Positions 58,124-64,000 of a stretch of 64,000 nucleotides of DNA are shown here, piece by piece (the stretch's first letter is position 1; each line of letters opens with the position of its first letter). Source of the stretch: Acanthochlamys bracteata (lineage: Eukaryota > Streptophyta > Magnoliopsida > Pandanales > Velloziaceae); assembly GCA_019914995.1 (NCBI GenBank), contig CM034129.1, positions 4,601,725 to 4,665,724 of the forward strand. Reading direction: 5' to 3'. The position numbers were made by a program, and so were the translations under genes. The notes beneath the pieces were generated by a model. It did no database searches. It had not been told where the DNA came from and was given only the letters and a program-made list of their open reading frames with translations.

Positions 58124-59941
58124 TCAGCCCTTCACGCTAATATCTCGATCTATGATGGCATGCCTTAGCAATACTATTTCCTTTACTAAATTTCGATAGG
58201 CGAATGGCCGGACTCCAGCCCTCAAAAACAGCTCGGGTGGTATCCTGCTTTTCATTGCTTTTCTGTTTGCACCGCTGTGGCCTACCCTCTCAAACTCTTC
58301 TTTCCTCTGATCCGGGTCCGTTACCATGGTCGTTGGATCACCATCCTGTTCAACTCCCTCCTTCCTCTGCTGCTCATCCGTCATCTGCTTCTCATAGAAT
58401 TTATTTGAAACCTCTATACTTTTTTTCACAAGTTTCTCCATAGCATCTGAGCTTTTTACAGCTTTCTTCCACTGCTCATTCCAGTAGTCCTCGCTCTCTT
58501 CTGGATCACGGTCAGCTCCTGATTCTTCCTCCTCTTCGTGGTCCTCTTCAACACTAACCACCTCTTCATCATCCTCTTCTGCCTCCTCCACTTCATACTC
58601 ATCAATGCTATCACCATCTCTGTCATCCTCAATCCAGTCAACTACCTCACTATTGTCCTCATTGGCTTCACCATCGCTCTCATCCGGTGCATCACAACCG
58701 AGTTCCATCTCCTCTAGCTTGGCCTTCCACTCCTTGGTGTAAGGGTGAAGGAGCTCCATAGGGTGGTTGGTGAGTAAGAATTCAAGGCACCTCAACTTGC
58801 CATCATCCCTCAGCTTCTCATAAGCATTAACTACATCATCTACATAAGCCTTTTGAGAAATATTCACAATCTTGCATAAACCAGTAAAGTAAGTGCAGAG
58901 CTCAATGCGGCCATCATCCCTTTTAAGCTCACAGAGGTACTGCTCCTCAGTGTCAGGATCCAGCAGAGGCCCGAGCAGCTTGAAAAAGTCATCCTGTGGT
59001 TCGAACCGGCACTGGTACACCGGTCGCTTGACATATATAATATCTGGCCGCATCCATGCAGCACACTGTGTGATCATTGCCCTTGTCCGGTTCCCAAACC
59101 GTCCCATAAGGCTCCACTTATCCAGCCGCTGCTGTGGAGATGCCTCCACTGCAACTTCTGCTACCAATGTCCATTGCTGCCAAGGCAGCTCAGATGCATG
59201 CCATTTAGGGTGCCGAACAAACACCCAGAAGTACTGCATGCCGATTTTAGATTCCTCCAATGCACGAACTCGATGAGAGAACTCCGACGACATCTCAAAC
59301 TGCTCAATTTCTTCAAACTCCTCATGGTCTTCAACTTCGCCAATCAAAGAAACCCGCTCATCTGAAAACCGGCCGCGAATTGGCGGACCAACAACAATTC
59401 CACGCCAGGAGTAAGGCCCATACTTGCCATACTTGTACCAATCATAAGGGTGTCGAAGATTGGGATCATCAGGAGCCATAAACCTTACAAAACGGTCGTA
59501 CCCAAGACCAATCATCTCAAGCTCTTCATCAGTAAACGAATCAGCCTGATTTACAGCAGACGGATTGTTCCTGCGAAAAAATCGATTCTGAGAAAGGCGA
59601 AGGCTGCGTCGGCGAGCGTTCTCTTTAGCCTTGCGTCGGACTTCAGCGTTGCCTTCGATACGGCCCGAAGACGGCCCCCCGGGCTTCTTCTTACTACGGC
59701 CAGCGAAGGCAGTAGTGCTACTGCTACTGTTGCTGCGGTTGTTTAGAGAAGTTGGAATTTGGGTAATGGAGAGAGGGAAGATGGTGGTGGTGTCAGAAAA
59801 AGCTTGGGTTGTTGCCGGACTTGGGAGGCGGAAAGCTTTGGAGGGAATGGGAAGGAGAGAGATAGACTGGCGTTGTCTTCTGAGAGTTTTGGACCAGTGG
59901 AGAGGTTTGGGAGAGAGGGAGATATCGAGCGGAGTCGACAT
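58124..59941 (-). CDS. PTAC12: pTAC12/HEMERA (PAP5), plastid RNA polymerase-associated protein
   Basis: A single 605-residue ORF. Landmarks: a Ser/Arg-rich transit-like N-terminus, a basic region SGRIEGNAEVRRKAKENARR (about 92-111), DEELEMIGLGYDRFVRFM, then the highly conserved core HPYDWYKYGKYGPYSWRGIV, RGRFSDERVSLIGEV, FWVFVRHPKWHASELPWQQW, DKWSLMGRFGNRTRAMITQC, AAWMRPDIIYVKRPVYQCRF and LHPYTKEWKAKLEEMELGCD. A very acidic stretch (about 435-510) follows, then the conserved C-terminus PPELFLRAGVRPFAYRNLVK. HEMERA is dual-localised: in plastids it is part of the PEP polymerase complex (pTAC12/PAP5), and in the nucleus it acts in phytochrome signalling and photobody formation. Length is somewhat above Arabidopsis (about 527), mostly in the N-terminal and acidic regions. 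There is no intron here. Confidence 0.93.
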   Translation of the reverse strand: MSTPLDISLSPKPLHWSKTLRRQRQSISLLPIPSKAFRLPSPATTQAFSDTTTIFPLSITQIPTSLNNRSNSSSSTTAFAGRSKKKPGGPSSGRIEGNAEVRRKAKENARRRSLRLSQNRFFRRNNPSAVNQADSFTDEELEMIGLGYDRFVRFMAPDDPNLRHPYDWYKYGKYGPYSWRGIVVGPPIRGRFSDERVSLIGEVEDHEEFEEIEQFEMSSEFSHRVRALEESKIGMQYFWVFVRHPKWHASELPWQQWTLVAEVAVEASPQQRLDKWSLMGRFGNRTRAMITQCAAWMRPDIIYVKRPVYQCRFEPQDDFFKLLGPLLDPDTEEQYLCELKRDDGRIELCTYFTGLCKIVNISQKAYVDDVVNAYEKLRDDGKLRCLEFLLTNHPMELLHPYTKEWKAKLEEMELGCDAPDESDGEANEDNSEVVDWIEDDRDGDSIDEYEVEEAEEDDEEVVSVEEDHEEEEESGADRDPEESEDYWNEQWKKAVKSSDAMEKLVKKSIEVSNKFYEKQMTDEQQRKEGVEQDGDPTTMVTDPDQRKEEFERVGHSGANRKAMKSRIPPELFLRAGVRPFAYRNLVKEIVLLRHAIIDRDISVKG

Positions 59942-60634
59942 GTTGAGAAACGGAAGATGGACGAAAATGTTTCGAAGGTTTTTGAAGGGTTTTTTTAGTT
60001 CTGGATCTGGAAATAAAAACTGAATTGGATTATTGTAGTCTCAAAATATTTGAAGAATATTTCTGGGCATAAAGATAGATGGGTTACTATAATCCATCTA
60101 AGCCCATTTTATGATACCGAGTGTACTTTAGGTCTTATTTTTATAAAATTTTATTTAAAATTTATTTTTAAAAAAACTATTTTTATTAAATATATTTAAG
60201 TTTAATTTTTTATTTGTTTTTTAATTTTCTTTAAAAAAAGTTAAAAATATTTAAAAATGCTTACTGAGAAGAAGATTTTAAAAAAGAAAAAGTATTTTAA
60301 AAATGTTTTAAATATTTAAAAAAATAATAAAAATAATTAATAAAATTTTTTTATGATATAAAATGTTTTTATATTTTAAAATTTTTAAAATTTTATAAAA
60401 TATTTTAAAATATTATTAATAAATATAAATAAAAAATTGAAAAAGAAAAATTTCCTTACATGCCCTTAGTTTACATTAAGGTAAGCACGCCCTCATTGTT
60501 CGACATCTTCCTCTAGAGTTCGGGATATAGACAGAACAAAACCACGATCCGAAAGAAACCAGTCGACACTCGACACCGAGCGAGATCACTGCACGCGAAG
60601 AAGACGCTGTTATCGTTCTGTATCTGATTCTATC
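59942..60634. other. Upstream region of PTAC12 and an AT-rich block
   Basis: A TGGGCTT site II-like motif (minus strand) lies near 60102. From 60120 to 60475 the DNA is extremely AT-rich and bounded by TTA trinucleotides; the ends do not match well enough to call a MITE. Confidence 0.4.
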
Positions 60635-61065
60635 TTTCCCTCCGGCGATGCTCCGCCATGCACGTCGGCGTCCACAAATCCACCCGCAAATCGGCATCGC
60701 TTTGTTTCTAATCCTCCTCTCACTCTCCTTCCTCACTCTCATCTCTTCCATTCCTTACGACCAACTAAAAACTCTTCGACGATGCAACCAACGATGCGTT
60801 CGACGGTTTCTTCGATGACCCTATCGATGAATAAGAAGCGATGCAATTTACCCCTGCTTCTGGATTGTTCTGGGACCTGCAGTGACTGAGGTACACGAGG
60901 AAGGCGAGAATGAAGGCGTTGATCAGCACGAGCGCGTACATGCCGCCTCGTGTTCCTGGCCATCCAGTGAAGAATATTTTGGAATTCTTTCCCCAGAAGA
61001 ATGTCGAATACACATTCTTCGTGCCACTTTTGCTGTTGTGCTCCTCCGTGCCCGCCCATGTCCAT
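60635..61065 (-). pseudogene. CTR/COPT copper transporter, decayed copy
   Basis: From 61065 the reading begins MDMGGHGGAQQQKWH, a Met/His-rich N-terminus typical of plant COPT high-affinity copper transporters. One base later the frame must change to continue as NVYSTFFWGKNSKIFFTGWP, GTRGGMYALVLINAFILAF and LVYLSHCR, the diagnostic first part of the CTR domain and its first membrane helix. One extra base near 61022 explains the change. After SHCRSQNNPEAG the expected second and third helices, including the MXXXM motif, are not readable; only faint nucleotide resemblance remains down to about 60640. COPT proteins are about 140-160 residues and often intronless. The neighbouring open frames on either strand are by-products. 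Confidence 0.7.
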
Positions 61066-61649
61066 GGTTTGTGCAACGGCGAAATGAAATTATCAAGTTA
61101 TCAACAATGGAAGATGGTTTTATGTACGTACGTGTTTGTCAGATAGCGATTTTTGGTTGGTGTTACATAAGAGAAGGAGAAGGAAGTGTAGACAAAAATC
61201 TGCAGGGTCTAGAACAAGGACGGAGTCGGAGAGGGATAGTTGACATTGAGATCTAGTTCTTTTAGAGTTGGATAAAGTTGTACTAAATTTTGAGACGGTA
61301 TGATCCCTGGTGGCTTCGATTTTGCAATGCTACTTTGTGTTGCATTCACATCTCATCTCATCTCATCTCATCTCATCTACATCCTCTGTTTCACGAACGG
61401 GCTGTTTGGCAATTGACGTTGGTAAACAGATCCCAGTTCCCAATGATTGAGGGCCATTCTTTTCGGCCAGAATTTAACTTGGTGAACTGGGCTATACTTT
61501 AAAAAGAAGCCCGTTTAAAGATGCCCAATTTAAGATCTCCACTCTTGACTTTTTGGTCTCGTTTGAAGTTCTTCCCATTCCCTGCAAATCAAAACGCCGC
61601 TCACTCGCATACTCGTTTCCTTTGTTTCACTTTCACCACCAAACACTTT
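61066..61649. other. Spacer and PGK promoter region
   Basis: No gene is seen. A short pentanucleotide run, about six CATCT/CTCAT units, lies at 61348-61378. Open frames at 60882-61256 and 61290-61502 are unsupported. Confidence 0.4.
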
Positions 61650-61657
61650 ATATAAAC
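61650..61657 (+). promoter_or_regulatory. TATA box of the PGK gene
   Basis: TATATAAA about 235-245 bp upstream of the PGK ATG, in a CT-rich setting. A start of transcription near 61680 would leave a ~210-nt leader, within the normal range for plant leaders. Confidence 0.6.
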
Positions 61658-61892
61658 AGCAACAACAAATTAATAAATAAAAAAAAAGAAAGTCCAAAAC
61701 CAAAAGCAGCCAAAGACGCTCTCTCCGATTCCATCGACCATTGCTCAACGATAAGGCGAAATCTTCACTCCACCACAAACTCGCCCTCCCTCTCTTCGAA
61801 TTCTTATAAACTTCGCTCTCCCACCAAAAACATTACTGAACTCTTTTTTTAAAGTTTTGCAGCAAACCATAAAACAAATCAAACAACCAACC

Positions 61893-64000
61893 ATGGCTTC
61901 AGCACTATCACAGATTAGTCTCTCTCTCCTCCGCACTAGCTCTACTTCATCCCGCCGCACCGTCGCTGTACCTCGTTCCGTATCGCTTAAGCCAGCGCCC
62001 CAGAGGTTGGGGTTTTCCGCGGCGACGGGAGATTCAGCGCTGCTTTTTAAGGTTTCGGAAAGAGTGAATGGTGTGAGAGCGAATGGAGTTGGAGTACGCG
62101 GTGTAGTGAAGATGGTGAAGAAGAGTGTTGGAGATCTCACGGAGGCTGATCTGAAAGGGAAGAAAGTTTTTGTTAGAGCTGATTTGAACGTGCCTCTTGA
62201 TGGTAGCCAGAATATTACTGACGATACTAGGATCCGTGCAGCTGTGCCAACTATCAAGCATCTCATGAGCAAGGGAGCTAAAGTTATTCTCTCAAGTCAT
62301 TTGGTCAGTATTGTTTCTGATCTGATAATTTGTGTTTGATGTTTTGGCATTGGTGAATATGTTCATGCTAGAATGTTGTTGATTCGTTTCTGAAATTCAT
62401 TGCATCATTCTTTGACTAGTTGATTTTGTGAAAGCAATTAGATGACCCAAGTAAGTTTCAATTAAAAAGGTCAAGTTAGATTAGGATTTGGTAACCTCCA
62501 CAAATTACCTGATTTATTTTGTCAAAATGATTCATACAAATTATAGTTGATCAGCACATTATAGTAAACATTGATTCTGAGTGCATATATCTTACCTTAA
62601 GAAAAAGGTATAGAGACGTTTTAATGTTAAACTCTATTGCAGTTAGACCAGAAAATGTGTTATGCTGAAGTTTATACCTTCTGAAATTTAGGGGCGTCCC
62701 AAGGGCGTTACACCAAAATTCAGCTTGGCTCCTCTTGTTCCCAGATTGTCTGAGCTCCTTGGTATTAAGGTAGATCTATCAGACCATTTCAGTGACATAT
62801 GCTTAGTTGGTACAAGGAATGGCAAGTGATTGACCTTATGAAATTGATAGGTTGAGAAGGCGGATGACTGTATTGGCCCAGAGGTTGAGAAATTGGTTTC
62901 TGCACTACCAGAAGGTGGAGTCCTTCTCCTCGAAAACGTTAGATTCTACAAAGAGGAAGAGAAGAATGAGCCAGAATTCGCAAAGAAACTTGCATTGCTG
63001 GCTGACCTCTATGTAAATGATGCATTTGGAACAGCGCACCGTGCGCATGCCTCGACAGAGGGAGTGACCAAGTTTTTAAAGCCCTCTGTTGCTGGTTTCC
63101 TTCTCCAAAAGGTACGACAATCTAAGCTCTAATGTCTTTCAAGTTCAAGATGGAAAGCACCGCGTGCTCTCTTTTTCCTACTTCGAGCTGGTTGTAAACA
63201 GCCAATGTAACAGTGCAGAAGTTAGGATCTTCAACTTTGAACTAATAAATAAATAAATAAGAATTAAAAAATTTTGAATTCAAGATGCCTAGACAAGTTT
63301 CTCCAATCATATTGTGTAGACTCTGAAGGGTTTACATATTCTTCGTTCTAAATGATTCATTTTTAAAATTTGACATCAGTGATGAATACATGTGCATCTT
63401 ACACAATTGTTCTTGTTTTCAGGAGTTGGACTATCTTGTTGGAGCTGTATCCAACCCCAAGAGGCCATTTGCTGCCATCGTTGGTGGCTCCAAGGTCTCA
63501 TCCAAGATCGGAGTGATTGAGTCACTGTTGGAGAAGGTAGATGTTCTTCTTCTTGGTGGTGGTATGATCTTCACATTTTATAAAGCACAGGGCTTGTCAG
63601 TTGGCTCTTCTCTAGTGGAGGAGGACAAACTAGAGCTTGCAACATCTCTGCTTGAAAAGGCCAAATCAAAGGGTGTTTCTCTCATGTTGCCAACAGATAT
63701 TGTTGTTGCTGATAAATTCGCTGCTGATGCGAATAGCCAGGTTATCCTTCTTTTCCTCTTTGGATGCTAATCCACAAGTAAACTTTGTGTATTTATGTAC
63801 CTAATAGCCTTTTCTATTATTAGTAAATTTAGCTTGGTAGAGAACCTACGTAATCCCACGCAAAATATTGTGCTTCATAATGCTGTATACTGCAAGGGAA
63901 GCCCTTGTAAAGTCTGAAAAGTTTTATGCGGTTGTTGAGGAGAGATGATTTGCTTGGCAGATTGTACCATCATCAGGTATCCCTGATGGGTGGATGGGTC
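61893..64000 (+). CDS. PGK1: Chloroplast phosphoglycerate kinase (partial, cut by window end)
   Basis: Exons 61893-62303, 62692-62769, 62851-63111, 63423-63740 and 63961-64000 (continuing) are all in phase 0 with GT..AG junctions. It catalyses ATP + 3-phosphoglycerate to 1,3-bisphosphoglycerate + ADP in the Calvin cycle. The first ~73 residues are a Ser/Arg-rich stromal transit peptide ([17 protein letters not shown]..). The mature part starts near [20 protein letters not shown], with the substrate-binding [24 protein letters not shown] across the first junction, [49 protein letters not shown] and GGGMIFTF. The last visible exon reads [13 protein letters not shown]. About 350 residues are in view of roughly 480 expected; the C-terminal nucleotide-binding lobe continues beyond the window. 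ATG 61893 has a good context (AACCATGG). Confidence 0.96.

Noticed and set aside
58990-59010. GGTTCGAA resembling a tRNA T-loop
   Set aside because: It lies inside conserved PTAC12 codons and no acceptor stem, D-loop or anticodon arm can be built around it.
58893-60023. Plus-strand ORFs of up to 130 codons
   Set aside because: Antisense shadows of the PTAC12 coding sequence, whose minus-strand frame is strongly conserved.
60120-60475. Possible MITE bounded by TTA
   Set aside because: The putative termini match at too few positions to support inverted repeats; the sequence is simply AT-rich.

Overview
This is a nuclear chromosome segment of a flowering plant, almost certainly a eudicot. Evidence: spliced genes with GT..AG introns, a DYW-type PPR protein, a GeBP-type transcription factor, chloroplast-targeted proteins (FTSH12, pTAC12/HEMERA, plastid PGK), AT-rich intergenic DNA and plant-type DNA transposons. 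There is no prokaryotic operon, CRISPR array or phage. Exon boundaries below were worked out by hand from reading-frame continuity, splice dinucleotides and remembered family conservation. No alignment was run.

Layout. 1-161: 3' end of a PPR-DYW gene. 1.2-3.1 kb: an intronless organic cation/carnitine transporter-like MFS gene whose 5' region and start codon are tandemly duplicated. 4.2-5.0 kb: three diverged copies of a ~300-bp repeat. 7.2-8.9 kb: a three-exon DUF620 gene with a one-base frameshift. 10.4-13.1 kb: a divergent pair, a multi-pass membrane protein (-) and a GeBP-like transcription factor (+). 13-17 kb: non-coding DNA with two local tandem duplications. 16.9-30.1 kb (-): a 19-exon FTSH12 gene with a Tourist-like MITE in one intron. 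30.5-50.6 kb (+): a GABA transaminase (POP2-type) gene, head-to-head with FTSH12, that is a decayed copy. It has two frame-breaking indels, a ~7-kb block of nested TIR transposons in intron 6 (MITE, FAR1-type MULE with ~1-kb inverted repeats, MITE, each edge lying in a (TA)n tract), and a 7.3-kb PIF/Harbinger element inside its last exon. 51.9-54.6 kb (-): a GT47 exostosin-like glycosyltransferase. 55.3 kb: a small CHCH/CMC1-like protein. 58.1-59.9 kb (-): pTAC12/HEMERA as one uninterrupted ORF. 60.6-61.1 kb (-): a decayed CTR/COPT copper transporter. 61.9 kb to the end: chloroplast phosphoglycerate kinase, cut by the window edge.

The genes are unrelated neighbours, not a pathway cluster, although several (FTSH12, pTAC12, PGK) serve the chloroplast. 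I did not find a convincing new biological system. The most noteworthy structures are the short upstream ORF made by duplication of the transporter's start region, the exactly resolvable Harbinger insertion in the transaminase exon, the TA-microsatellite-bounded transposon block, and the 2.6-kb internal repeat array of the Harbinger element with its higher-order pattern.
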